Origin: Deltaproteobacteria bacterium
GTDB lineage: Bacteria > Desulfobacterota > Syntrophia > Syntrophales > Smithellaceae
Length of the DNA stretch: 12,891 nt
Direction: 5' to 3'
NCBI GenBank assembly: GCA_009668925.1
Contig: SBEK01000125.1
Location: 1 to 12,891 of the forward strand
A program made the translations under genes and the position numbers. Shown in pieces: positions 5,773-12,891 of this stretch. The notes beneath the pieces are model-generated. The model did no database searches. It saw only the letters and a program-made list of their open reading frames with translations, and was not told where the DNA came from. Each line of letters begins with the position of its first letter. Within the stretch, counting starts at the first letter, position 1.

Positions 5773-7005
5773 CTATTCAATCACGGTATAAGCCGCTTCG
5801 CTTTGCTGGGTCAGATCGAGCCCGATGATTTCATTTTTCTCTTCCACCCGCATGCCGATCGCGGCGTCGACAATCTTGAAGATGATGAAGGTCATCAGTG
5901 CGGCAAAGGCAATCGTCACGATCAGCATCAGGCCCTGCACCAGGAACTGATGGACATTGCCGAACAGCAGACCGTCGGAGCCGGCGGCATTCACCGCCTT
6001 TTGCGCGAAGACACCGGTCAGGATGGTGCCCACGCTTCCGCCGACGCCGTGCACGCCGAAGGCATCCAGAGAATCGTCGTATCCGAGCTTGCCTTTAATG
6101 ACGGCCACGGCTGCGTAGCAGACCAAAGCCACGATGATGCCCATAAACATGGCATTCATCGGATTGACAAAACCGCAGGCGGGGGTAATCGCGACCAGAC
6201 CCGCGACTGCGCCGGTCGCCGTGCCCAGAATGGTCGGGCTGCCGTTGTGCCACCACTCGATCAGGGCCCAGGTAAGCCCCGCGGCGGCGGTTGCCGTATT
6301 GGTGGTGACAAACGCGTTTCCGGCCAGGCCGTCCGCGGCCAGAGCGCTGCCGGCATTAAATCCGAACCAGCCGAACCATAAGAGAGCCGCGCCCAGAACG
6401 GTGAAAGGCAGGTTGTGCGGACGGATGGGCTTGTGGTTGTAGCCGACCCGCTTGCCGAGCAGTAATGCCAGGACCAGAGCCGAGATGCCGGAGCTCACAT
6501 GCACGACGATGCCGCCGGCAAAATCCAGACCGCCCATCGCCTTGATCCAGCCGCCCGTGCCCCACACCCAGTGCGCCAGGGGATCGTAAACGAATGTGGC
6601 CCAGAGCACGGTGAAGAGCAGGAAAGCCGGAAACTTCACGCGTTCAGCATACGCGCCGATGATCAAAGCCGGCGTGATGATGGCGAACATGGCCTGAAAG
6701 ATCATGAAGACCGAATGCGGAATCGTCGCCGCATAGTCCTTGTTGGGCAGAGCGCCCACGCCGCTGAGCCCCGCCCAGTCCAGCTTTCCGATGATGCCGT
6801 GAAAGTCCGGCCCGAACGCCAGCGAATAACCGAACAGCATCCACTGCAAAGAAATGACGCAGACGATGATGAAGCACTGCATCAGAATGGACAGGACGTT
6901 CTTCCGCCGGACGAGCCCTCCATAGAAAAATGCCAGTCCCGGAATGGTCATCAAAAGGACCAGGGCGCTGGCCATTAACACCCACGCTGTATCTCCCGAA
7001 TTCAT
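5773..7005 (-). CDS. amtB: Ammonium transporter
   Basis: A 410-residue Amt/Mep/Rh channel of about 11 membrane helices, without a signal peptide. It conducts ammonium into the cytoplasm. Seen directly are the conserved Asp in GGLDFAGGIVVH (Asp161, His169), the second twin-His in FGVHGVGG (His319), the Phe gate in QAMFAIITPAL (Phe107), and the signature FGWFGFNAGSAL. The cytoplasmic tail is short and ends EAAYTVIE. The start at ATG 7005 is set by AAGGAGG 8 nt upstream; a TTG two codons earlier would be too close to that site. It is the first gene of the amtB-glnK-fis-barrel operon, the reverse of the enteric glnK-amtB order. A sigma-54-like promoter precedes it, consistent with induction by nitrogen limitation. 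Confidence 0.97.
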   Translation of the reverse strand: MNSGDTAWVLMASALVLLMTIPGLAFFYGGLVRRKNVLSILMQCFIIVCVISLQWMLFGYSLAFGPDFHGIIGKLDWAGLSGVGALPNKDYAATIPHSVFMIFQAMFAIITPALIIGAYAERVKFPAFLLFTVLWATFVYDPLAHWVWGTGGWIKAMGGLDFAGGIVVHVSSGISALVLALLLGKRVGYNHKPIRPHNLPFTVLGAALLWFGWFGFNAGSALAADGLAGNAFVTTNTATAAAGLTWALIEWWHNGSPTILGTATGAVAGLVAITPACGFVNPMNAMFMGIIVALVCYAAVAVIKGKLGYDDSLDAFGVHGVGGSVGTILTGVFAQKAVNAAGSDGLLFGNVHQFLVQGLMLIVTIAFAALMTFIIFKIVDAAIGMRVEEKNEIIGLDLTQQSEAAYTVIE

Positions 7006-7049
7006 AATCAATGCCTCCTTCGAAAAGTTTTTAAATTCGCTTTTCTTTA

Positions 7050-7067
7050 GGGCAAGGATAATGCCAA
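7050..7067 (-). promoter_or_regulatory. Sigma-54 (RpoN) type promoter of the amtB operon
   Basis: The minus strand reads TTGGCATTATCCTTGCCC. It has the invariant GG (7064-7065) and GC (7052-7053) exactly 10 bases apart, and the TGGCA and TTGC cores of the -24/-12 consensus. Transcription would start near 7040, about 35 bases before the ATG at 7005. No clear NtrC-type dyad is visible upstream; the A/T-rich segment 7081-7175 could hold activator sites. Confidence 0.75.
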
Positions 7068-7207
7068 AGCGGGCTAGACCATTTTAACCATTGTAATTAT
7101 TGATTATTTTGCAGATAAACACCCGAAACATTTCGAACAAAAATGTACCGTTTTTAAAAAAGACAAACTAAAATGTGGGCGGGATGCCGGTCGGCAAGGC
7201 GCTGCCG

Positions 7208-8569
7208 CTAGGTCAGCAGTTTGAGAAAAAGAGTGGCCAGGGTCAGGTAGGAAAAAAATCCGAAGGCGTCCGTAAAAGCCGTGAGCAGAATATTGGAACC
7301 CAGAGCCGGATCAAGATCGAGCCGCTTCAGAGCCAGCGGAATCAGGACGCCGACCATCGTCCCCATAAACACACTGATGATCATGGCCAGACCGATGACC
7401 AGGCCCAAGACAGGGATGCCTTTCCAGAAATAAGCGATGACGGCGATCACGATGCCCACGGCAACGCCGTTGGTTACGCCCACGGCAATCTGGCGGTACA
7501 GCACGCGTTTGGCGTTTTCGAAAGTGATTTCCCCGAGCGCGATGCCGCGGATAATCAACGCCAGCGTCTGGCCTCCCGCGTTGCCGCCCAGCCCGGCGAT
7601 AACCGGCATGAAAAAAACAAGCGCCACCATGAGTTTGATCGTATCTTCGAAAAAGCCGATGACCAGCACGGACGTAAGCGCCGTGATCAGATTGAGATAC
7701 AGCCAGGGCAGGCGCTTTTTGACCGAATCGACGGTTTTGTTAAAAATGGTATCGTCGTGCCCGAGGCCGGCAATGCGGTAGATATCCTCCGACGTTTCCT
7801 CCTGCACAGTGTCCATAACGTCGTCGATGGTGATGCGCCCCACCAGGCGCCGGTCATCGTCCACGACGCCCGCGGAGACCAGATCATACTTTTTGAACAA
7901 CCGCGCCACTTCTTCCTGGTCCATACCGGCGGGGACACTGGGAATGTCCGGATCGATAACGTCCACAATGGGCGTGAACCGCTTCGTGGTGATGAGTCTT
8001 TGCAGGGGAACGGTGCCGATCAGTTTATCGTCTTCATCCACGACAAAAATATTGTGGATGTTTTCCATATCGTCTTTGGCGTCCACGACCGCCTGAAACG
8101 CGTCGTTGATCGTGGCCTGCTTTTTGACGGCAACGAGCTCCGACTGCATGATGCCGCCGGCCGTGTCTTCCGGGTACTGCAGCAGTTCCTGGACTTCCTG
8201 GGATTCCGCCGGTTCGATGGCTTCAAGAACGGCTTTGGCCTGATCGTCGGAGAGCTCGGCAATGATGTCCGCCTTGTCGTCCGATTCCATCTCCTCGATG
8301 ATATCGGTGAGCTGTTTTGTGGAGAGGTCTTCGATCAGTTCTTCGCGGGACGGTTCGGACAGTTCGAGAATAACGTCGGACGCTTTGTCGACGTCGAGAA
8401 GCGAAAAGAGGTGCAGCCGGTCTTCCTCATCGAGTTCGTCGATCAGATCGGCGATATCCGCCGCATGCATGTTGGAAAAGAAATCGATGATCTCGAATTC
8501 TCGGTTGCGGCCGATCAGATCCTTGAGGGTCGCAAGCATGGTCGGCTCTTTTTTCGTTAGCTTCTGCAT
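7208..8569 (-). CDS. mgtE: Magnesium transporter MgtE
   Basis: The 453-residue protein is full length for MgtE. Residues 1 to about 130 form the acidic helical N domain (SNMHAADIADLIDELDEEDR). Two CBS domains follow (about 137-255, with EDTAGGIMQSE and VGRITIDDVMD), then a connecting helix and a five-helix membrane domain from about 290. Pore motifs are PVIAGLGGNAGGQ (322-334) and DPALGSNILLTAFTDAFGF, whose Asp434 matches the Mg2+-binding pore Asp of Thermus MgtE. N and CBS domains close the pore when cytoplasmic Mg2+ is high. The chosen ATG (8569) has GGACGG close upstream; an ATG at 8539 is possible. The gene follows truA by 95 bases on the same strand. That gap is too short for an M-box riboswitch, so control is probably at the protein level. 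Confidence 0.96.
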   Translation of the reverse strand: MQKLTKKEPTMLATLKDLIGRNREFEIIDFFSNMHAADIADLIDELDEEDRLHLFSLLDVDKASDVILELSEPSREELIEDLSTKQLTDIIEEMESDDKADIIAELSDDQAKAVLEAIEPAESQEVQELLQYPEDTAGGIMQSELVAVKKQATINDAFQAVVDAKDDMENIHNIFVVDEDDKLIGTVPLQRLITTKRFTPIVDVIDPDIPSVPAGMDQEEVARLFKKYDLVSAGVVDDDRRLVGRITIDDVMDTVQEETSEDIYRIAGLGHDDTIFNKTVDSVKKRLPWLYLNLITALTSVLVIGFFEDTIKLMVALVFFMPVIAGLGGNAGGQTLALIIRGIALGEITFENAKRVLYRQIAVGVTNGVAVGIVIAVIAYFWKGIPVLGLVIGLAMIISVFMGTMVGVLIPLALKRLDLDPALGSNILLTAFTDAFGFFSYLTLATLFLKLLT

Positions 8570-8664
8570 AGACCGTCCGATCTAAATCATTTTCTGTCTG
8601 AGGATTTGCCGGTGCTCCGCGCTTTCTTACCGGCGCGCCGCCGGCTCCGGTCCCGGCCGGATGA

Positions 8665-9444
8665 TCAGGACCATAAATGAACCGGCGTCCGGATTTCCGG
8701 CAATTGATCGCCGTCGTACAATACTTTTTCCAGAAAAAGTCCGGAGGGCGGCGCGGTATGCTGCGCCGGCGCCGCGGAGTATGTCTGAAGCATGAGCTCG
8801 ATGTCCCGGGCCGTGATGTTGCCCCGTCCGGCTTCGACGGCCAGGCCGATGATCCGCCGGACCATTTTCCAGAGAAAGTGCGAACCGACAAGGCGGACGG
8901 CCAGGACATCATCAAACTCTTTCAGGGAGACGGATTCCAGATCGACTTTCGTCGACGCGTCCTTGTCCAGGCGCTTGTCGGCAAAAGAGGCGAAATCATG
9001 GAAGCCTTCAAAGACGGCCAGCGCCTGCCTAAACCGATCCGTGTGCAGACTGTCTTTGACCCACCAGACGTACTTCTTGCCGAAGGCCGTCCGTCTTCTG
9101 GCGATCAGATACAGATAGCTGCGGCTTCGGGCGGAATGGCGCGCATGGAAGCGCGGATGCGCGTTTTCCACGGACAAAATATTGATGCCGGCGGGAAGAA
9201 GATCGTTGATCCCGATGCGCAGCGTTTCGCAATTGAGCTTGCGTTCACACTCCAGATGAGCCGCCTGTCCCAGCGCATGGACGCCGGCGTCCGTGCGCCC
9301 GGCTCCCTGGATATCCGCATTGCCTTTCAAAAATTGTTCCGCCGCCGCGATCAGCGTCGACTGGATGCTTCTGGCGTTTTTTTGAGCCTGCCATCCGCTG
9401 TAGTTGGTGCCGTCGTATTCCAGCACAAGTTTGTATTTGTTCAT
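8665..9444 (-). CDS. truA: tRNA pseudouridine(38-40) synthase TruA
   Basis: A 259-residue protein that isomerises uridines 38-40 in the anticodon arm of tRNAs. The N-terminal MNKYKLVLEYDGTNYSGWQ is typical, and QGAGRTDAGVHALGQ carries the catalytic Asp52. HFLWKMVRRIIG near residue 190-210 and the C-terminal PPSGLFLEKVLYDGD complete the TruA pattern. The start overlaps the stop of the preceding lipoprotein gene in an ATGA motif (9441-9444), indicating translational coupling; there is no strong independent ribosome-binding site. The frame stays open far upstream, but that extension is out of frame with, and inside, the lipoprotein gene and lacks TruA homology. Confidence 0.97.
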   Translation of the reverse strand: MNKYKLVLEYDGTNYSGWQAQKNARSIQSTLIAAAEQFLKGNADIQGAGRTDAGVHALGQAAHLECERKLNCETLRIGINDLLPAGINILSVENAHPRFHARHSARSRSYLYLIARRRTAFGKKYVWWVKDSLHTDRFRQALAVFEGFHDFASFADKRLDKDASTKVDLESVSLKEFDDVLAVRLVGSHFLWKMVRRIIGLAVEAGRGNITARDIELMLQTYSAAPAQHTAPPSGLFLEKVLYDGDQLPEIRTPVHLWS

Positions 9445-10793
9445 TTTGAAGGAGGCTCCCCTTCCGCGGGCAGCAGAATATTCATGGCCGCGATATTGTC
9501 CAGGAGCGTGCCGGCCGCGGCATCCCTTTCGATCAGCTCCTGCCCGGGCTTCAGGGTCGTGATCACCGCCTGCCCGATAATCTTGCGCCCCTCGCGCCCC
9601 TGCAAATCTTTTGTGCGGATGCCCCAGATGTTGTGAAAGATGAGCGCCTTGCCGTCCTGCGATCCGATATACAGCATGACGTGCCCCTTGCGCCAAAGCA
9701 GGGTCAAATAAGGAATCCCTCTGGCGATGATCATTTTTTCCTTTTCTTCGGGACCGAGTCCGCTCAAATCTATGGTTGTCCCCACTTCCTTCACCTGATC
9801 TTCCGAATGGCGCGGCAGCCAGATGCCGAAGACGGCAAAAAAATCCCGGGTCATGGCGGAGCAATCGCGATTGCCGTAAAGGCCTCCCCAGCCATAAGGT
9901 TCGCCGATCATTTCATTGGCGATCCTGGCCGCATTGACGGCGTTCAGGCGCAGCGGCTTTATCGCCGAGGCCTCCCCGGGCACAAAGCCGCGCCGGATCA
10001 CCGCCTGCCGGTTGCGGTCCGCCACGGCGACCGCCACCTGCATCGTCTCCGCCGAGGCTTCTATTAAAGGGAAAATATGCCCGATCGAGCCCTGAACGAG
10101 AAACCGGCCTTGCTCATCCAGAATCGATGTCCGATCGCGGATGACCGCCGCATAAGATCCCCGCTCCCAGGCCGCGACAAAGGCGGCGTCCACAAACGCC
10201 AGGTCGCCAAGAGGCATCCAGCCGTACGTAAAAGACGTTTCCACGAGCGCCCAGGCTTTATCCGCGCTGATATGGCAGACCAGAATCGGCGTATTGGCCG
10301 GAACGGAGGAACGCTGCAGATTGTCGAACGGCCAGCCCGAGGCGTCGCCGTCGGGCATGTAAAAGTGCGGCGAAAGAGTCGGCATTTCCCGCAGATTCGA
10401 GTTTCGGGTCGTGATGGCGCGCGTGAGGGTGTTCGGGTACGTTTTCAAAGCCGCGTTATGCTGAAGCTTTTTCGCCCAGGAGGGCGCACGCTTTTTCTTG
10501 TTTTCTCCATAGCCCGGCTTCACAACGTATTTTTTGAAATCCTGCTCGACTCTGTCCGGCCGGGCATGAAAGGGCTCCCGCTCGTGCCAGACGGAAAAAT
10601 ACACGACATTATACTCTTCATCCATCAGGACCTGAGCGGCCGAAGGCAAAAGTTCGTCGTTATTCGCCTTTTCGGTAAAATAAGACGCATGGTCCTGACG
10701 GAGCTCCCGGACATCCCGAATCGTATCCGGCGCCGCGATGCAACCGGACAGGAAAAAGAAGCCTGTGAGCAGTAAACAACCGATTTTCTTCAT
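9441..10793 (-). CDS. SH3-domain NlpC/P60 lipoprotein (C40 cell wall peptidase)
   Basis: A 450-residue secreted lipoprotein. The N-terminus MKKIGCLLLTGFFFLSGC ends in a lipobox with Cys18 as the lipidation site. An N-terminal stabilising region follows (about 25-120), then two bacterial SH3-type segments (about 125-270, with RNSNLREMPTLSP and SFTYGWMPLGDLAFV). The C-terminal NlpC/P60 domain starts near 285: EPYGWGGLYGNRDCSAMTRD carries the nucleophile Cys311, RKGHVMLYIG the His371, and FHNIWG the third polar residue at His387. The family hydrolyses gamma-D-Glu-diamino acid bonds in peptidoglycan, so this is a probable periplasmic muropeptide endopeptidase. AAGGAT precedes the ATG, and a good promoter lies at 10821-10849. 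It heads a likely nlpC-truA-mgtE transcript. Confidence 0.93.
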   Translation of the reverse strand: MKKIGCLLLTGFFFLSGCIAAPDTIRDVRELRQDHASYFTEKANNDELLPSAAQVLMDEEYNVVYFSVWHEREPFHARPDRVEQDFKKYVVKPGYGENKKKRAPSWAKKLQHNAALKTYPNTLTRAITTRNSNLREMPTLSPHFYMPDGDASGWPFDNLQRSSVPANTPILVCHISADKAWALVETSFTYGWMPLGDLAFVDAAFVAAWERGSYAAVIRDRTSILDEQGRFLVQGSIGHIFPLIEASAETMQVAVAVADRNRQAVIRRGFVPGEASAIKPLRLNAVNAARIANEMIGEPYGWGGLYGNRDCSAMTRDFFAVFGIWLPRHSEDQVKEVGTTIDLSGLGPEEKEKMIIARGIPYLTLLWRKGHVMLYIGSQDGKALIFHNIWGIRTKDLQGREGRKIIGQAVITTLKPGQELIERDAAAGTLLDNIAAMNILLPAEGEPPSK

Positions 10794-10820
10794 GGCCCAT
10801 CCTTATTTGAAATCGCGGTC

Positions 10821-10849
10821 AATATAATCTTTTTTTATGATTGAGGCAA
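10821..10849 (-). promoter_or_regulatory. Sigma-70-type promoter of the NlpC/P60 lipoprotein gene
   Basis: TTGCCT (10844-10849) and TATATT (10821-10826) on the minus strand are 17 bases apart, with an A-rich spacer. The leader would be about 20 nt. It shares the 222-base divergent intergenic region with the rightward promoter at 10910. Confidence 0.6.
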
Positions 10850-10909
10850 GATAAACGGGCGTTTTCTCTCTGATGATTTTATTTTGCATTCTCGGTCATT
10901 TTGTGTAAA

Positions 10910-10938
10910 TTGACAAACGGTGCACTTCGGCATTTTAT
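10910..10938 (+). promoter_or_regulatory. Sigma-70-type promoter of the cyclic-nucleotide-domain gene
   Basis: A perfect TTGACA (10910-10915) is followed after 17 bases by TTTTAT (10933-10938), which matches 4 of 6 positions of the -10 consensus. Transcription would start about 70 bases before the ATG at 11016. Confidence 0.6.
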
Positions 10939-11015
10939 GCATTCTTTGTAGTGTGGGAGAAAGAAAGCTGATAGACGTCACCGAACTATTTTTTTAAGTG
11001 GAAGGAGTCGAATAA

Positions 11016-11501
11016 ATGACCACAATCGCCGCGCTTAAAGAATTTTCGTTTTTCAAGGATTTTAACGGCAAACAGCTGAAGAAACTGGCTGCTCTGGCCA
11101 AGGAGGAATCGCATCCCGCCGGAACTCAGCTCTATTCGGTCGGCGATGAAGCCCGCAGCCTGTATTTCATTAAAGCGGGAAAAGTAGCCCTTCTGATGGA
11201 TAACTACATGGGCCCCGGCAAACCCCCCATGCAGGTGACCGTCGACATGATCACCAAAGGTGAATCCATGGGCTGGTCGGCCGTCGTGGAGCCGTTTCTC
11301 TATACGCTGGGCGCCCGCTGCATCGAGGACACAAAAATGATTGCCCTGAACGCCGAACAGTTGAGGGAGGTCATGGACGAAGAGTGCGAACTGGGCTTTA
11401 AGATCCTGCAGTCCACGGCCAAAGTCATCGCCACGCGCCTGACGCATACCCGGATTATTCTGGTGGGTGAGCGCGGTCTGTCGACGCTGACCGAATATTA
11501 A
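11016..11501 (+). CDS. Stand-alone cyclic-nucleotide-binding-domain protein (Crp/Fnr effector domain, no HTH)
   Basis: A 161-residue protein that begins MTTIAALKEFSFFKDFNGKQ, the usual entry into a cNMP-binding beta-roll. Further roll motifs are HPAGTQLYSVGDEARSLYFIKAGKVAL and ITKGESMGWSAVVEPF, the latter being the GExxG phosphate-binding-cassette region, followed by LREVMDEE and a long helix to the C-terminus. It ends where Crp-family proteins would begin their helix-turn-helix, so it has no DNA-binding domain. The canonical cassette RSA is replaced by WSA, so cAMP binding is not assured. GGAAGGAG lies 8 nt before the ATG. It probably acts through a protein partner; nothing nearby identifies one. 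Confidence 0.88.
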   Translation: MTTIAALKEFSFFKDFNGKQLKKLAALAKEESHPAGTQLYSVGDEARSLYFIKAGKVALLMDNYMGPGKPPMQVTVDMITKGESMGWSAVVEPFLYTLGARCIEDTKMIALNAEQLREVMDEECELGFKILQSTAKVIATRLTHTRIILVGERGLSTLTEY

Positions 11502-11554
11502 TTTAATCGATCGCCTCGCAGCAAGCCCACGGGGTATGAACTGAATATCGTTGT

Positions 11555-11572
11555 TTCGCACCAGGCTGCGAA
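11555..11572 (+). repeat. Small inverted repeat in the leader of the arginine decarboxylase gene
   Basis: TTCGCA-CCAGGC-TGCGAA is a perfect 6-bp hairpin about 50 bases upstream of the start codon. It is followed at 11586-11601 by TCCCGC-CCAA-GCGGGA, another perfect 6-bp hairpin, just before the purine-rich ribosome-binding site. Neither is followed by a T run on the plus strand, so they are not terminators. A role in mRNA stability or translation is possible. Confidence 0.4.
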
Positions 11573-11620
11573 GACTTAACGCCCGTCCCGCCCAAGCGGG
11601 ATCAAAAAAAGGAGACTGCC

Positions 11621-12169
11621 ATGCAGGGTTTTGTTCCGAAAAAAATATTTTTTACCAAAGGCGTCGGCACGCACAAGGATGAGCTGCATTCCTTTGAACG
11701 CGCGCTGCGCAATGCCGGAATTGAAAAATGCAATTTGGTGCAGGTATCCAGCATTTTCCCCCCCGGCTGCAAGATGATCCCCAAGTCGCAGGGGCTGAAA
11801 TCGCTGGTGCCCGGCGCCATCACCTATTGCGTGATGAGCCGCTGCTGCTCGAATGAACCGAAGCGGCTTCTGGCCTCGTCGGTGGGCTGCGCGATCCCCG
11901 CGGACAAATCATCCTACGGTTACATCAGCGAGCATCATGCTTACGGTCTTACGGAAAAGCAGACCGGCGACCACGCCGAAGACCTGGCGGCGGCCATGCT
12001 TGCTTCCACCCTGGGAATCGATTTCAACGTGGACGAGAGCTGGGATGAGAAGAAGGAAATTTTCAAGATCAGCGGCAAGATCGTCCGGACGCTGAACGTC
12101 ACACAGTCTAAAATATGCATGGATAACAATTACACAACCGTGGTGGCCGCCGCCGTTTTCGTTTTTTGA
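11621..12169 (+). CDS. pdaD: Pyruvoyl-dependent arginine decarboxylase
   Basis: A 182-residue proenzyme that decarboxylates arginine to agmatine for polyamine synthesis. The self-cleavage site is seen in LVQVSSIFPPGC: cleavage between Ser43 and Ser44 gives a short beta chain and an alpha chain with an N-terminal pyruvoyl group. Also characteristic are the N-terminal KIFFTKGVGTHKDEL, the phrase ASSVGCAIPADKSSYGYISEHHAYG (in parts), and GDHAEDLAAAMLASTLGI. The ribosome-binding site AAAGGAGA lies close to the ATG. The upstream gene ends 119 bases before and the CheW gene starts 88 bases after, so operon structure is uncertain. No other polyamine gene is in the window. Confidence 0.95.
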   Translation: MQGFVPKKIFFTKGVGTHKDELHSFERALRNAGIEKCNLVQVSSIFPPGCKMIPKSQGLKSLVPGAITYCVMSRCCSNEPKRLLASSVGCAIPADKSSYGYISEHHAYGLTEKQTGDHAEDLAAAMLASTLGIDFNVDESWDEKKEIFKISGKIVRTLNVTQSKICMDNNYTTVVAAAVFVF

Positions 12170-12257
12170 GCAAGGACGGGCCCCGAAGGCTTTGCGGTTT
12201 TTCATTTTATCCGGGCGGTCAACACGAAAGAAGCACGCGGCAAAAGGAGATACATTC

Positions 12258-12773
12258 ATGGCTGAAGAAACAGGGATCATGGATCAGGCGGTTCACTTAA
12301 TGGCCGACAAGGAAGGCAAATACCTGACCTTCAATATCGCCGGCGAAGAATACGGCATCGGAATCCTGAAAGTGAAGGAAATCATCGGCATGATGCCGAT
12401 TACCGTTGTGCCCCAGACGCCCGCGTACGTCAAAGGCGTCGTCAATCTGCGCGGCAAAGTGATTCCCGTCATCGATCTGCGCCTGAAATTTTCACTGGCC
12501 GCTCACGAATTTACCGAAAGAACCTGCATCATCGTGGTGGAAATAGCGGCGCGGAACCGGACCATCGTGATGGGCATAGTCGTCGACTCCGTATCGGAAG
12601 TGCTCAACATCAAAGCCGCCGATATTGAAGCAACGCCGTCGTTCGGAACCAATCTTAATATCGACTATATTTTGGGAATCGCCAAAGTAGGCGGATCGAT
12701 CAAGATCCTGCTGGATATCGACAGGATTCTTTCCATAGATGAACTGCAGGCGGCGGACCAGGCGGCCATGTGA
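12258..12773 (+). CDS. cheW: CheW-type chemotaxis adaptor protein
   Basis: A 171-residue protein with a single CheW domain: KYLTFNIAGEEYGIGILKVK, EIIGMMPITVVPQTPAYVKG, VVNLRGKVIPVIDLRLKF, then IVVDSVSEVLNI and LGIAKVGGSIKILLDIDRIL. CheW links chemoreceptors to the CheA kinase in the signalling array at the cell pole. The N-terminal extension of about 20 residues (MAEETGIMDQAVHLMADKEG) is longer than in enteric CheW. AAAAGGAGA at 8-9 nt spacing fixes the ATG at 12258 in preference to an in-frame ATG at 12192. No other chemotaxis gene is in the window, so it may be an orphan or the start of a cluster. Confidence 0.95.
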   Translation: MAEETGIMDQAVHLMADKEGKYLTFNIAGEEYGIGILKVKEIIGMMPITVVPQTPAYVKGVVNLRGKVIPVIDLRLKFSLAAHEFTERTCIIVVEIAARNRTIVMGIVVDSVSEVLNIKAADIEATPSFGTNLNIDYILGIAKVGGSIKILLDIDRILSIDELQAADQAAM

Positions 12774-12828
12774 TGCGGCTCCCGGCGCCTTGAACATTTT
12801 TGATATTTAAAAACCGTTGTTGTTTTTT

Positions 12829-12891
12829 ATGAAAAATGAAATCCCCGAATTAAAGAGACAGGATGTCGGCGGCGCGGAGCTGCCCTACCTG
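12829..12891 (+). CDS. Start of an unidentified gene, cut by window edge
   Basis: An open frame of 21 codons, starting MKNEIPELKRQDVGGAELPY, runs to the end of the window. The family is not recognisable from this fragment. There is no clear ribosome-binding site in front of the ATG, because the preceding bases are T-rich, so the start or even the reading frame may be wrong. It lies 55 bases downstream of cheW on the same strand. Confidence 0.35.
   Translation, partial: MKNEIPELKRQDVGGAELPYL

Noticed and set aside
7175..8560. 461-codon plus-strand open frame
   Set aside because: It is antisense to mgtE and of His/Gln/Arg-rich shadow composition.
8570..8664. Mg2+ riboswitch (M-box) in front of mgtE
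   Set aside because: The gap between truA and mgtE is only 95 bases, GC-rich, and shows no M-box-like arrangement.
9445..9864. N-terminal extension of truA
   Set aside because: It lies inside the NlpC/P60 gene in another frame and has no TruA similarity; TruA begins at MNKYKLVLEY.
11586..11601. TCCCGC-CCAA-GCGGGA hairpin as a terminator
   Set aside because: It is followed by A's, not T's, on the plus strand and lies immediately before the ribosome-binding site of the arginine decarboxylase gene.

Overview
The window looks like chromosomal DNA of an anaerobic Deltaproteobacterium (Desulfobacterota), perhaps a Syntrophus-like lineage. This is inferred from the gene complement: a HesB-type selenoprotein with an in-frame UGA, a sigma-54-type ammonium-transport operon, pyruvoyl-dependent arginine decarboxylase, a PAC2-family protein, and GTCATT...AATGAC palindromic intergenic repeats. 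No identification beyond that is possible from sequence alone. There are no IS elements, tRNA or rRNA genes, CRISPR arrays or phage genes.

Layout. Positions 1 to about 10,800 are all transcribed leftward (minus strand). From right to left they are: an SH3/NlpC-P60 lipoprotein, truA (overlapping it by 4 bases) and mgtE; then the nitrogen operon amtB-glnK-small Fis-type regulator-outer membrane barrel, with a sigma-54-like promoter in front and a strong terminator behind; then a PAC2-family gene; then an ABC-F ATPase preceded by a terminator-like hairpin; then a gene-poor stretch with palindromic repeats; and finally a HesB-like selenoprotein gene followed by the start of a GAF-domain gene cut by the window edge. 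From about 10,900 rightward three complete genes are on the plus strand: a cyclic-nucleotide-binding-domain protein, pyruvoyl-dependent arginine decarboxylase and a CheW adaptor. The first codons of a possible further gene follow at the right edge.

How the genes work together. The clearest functional unit is amtB-glnK-fis-barrel. It encodes an inner-membrane ammonium channel, its PII regulator, a probable DNA-binding protein and an outer-membrane protein, with spacings of 4 to 12 bases between genes and a GG-N10-GC promoter typical of RpoN/NtrC nitrogen control. The PII protein has Glu where the uridylylated Tyr51 of enteric PII sits, so its signalling probably differs from the enteric model.

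The most notable item is the selenoprotein gene at 442-735 (minus). A UGA replaces the first conserved Cys of the HesB/IscA fold. It is followed 19 nt later by a perfect 6-bp stem with a UGGAU loop, as expected of a bacterial SECIS element. Ordinary gene calling breaks this gene at the UGA and misses it.
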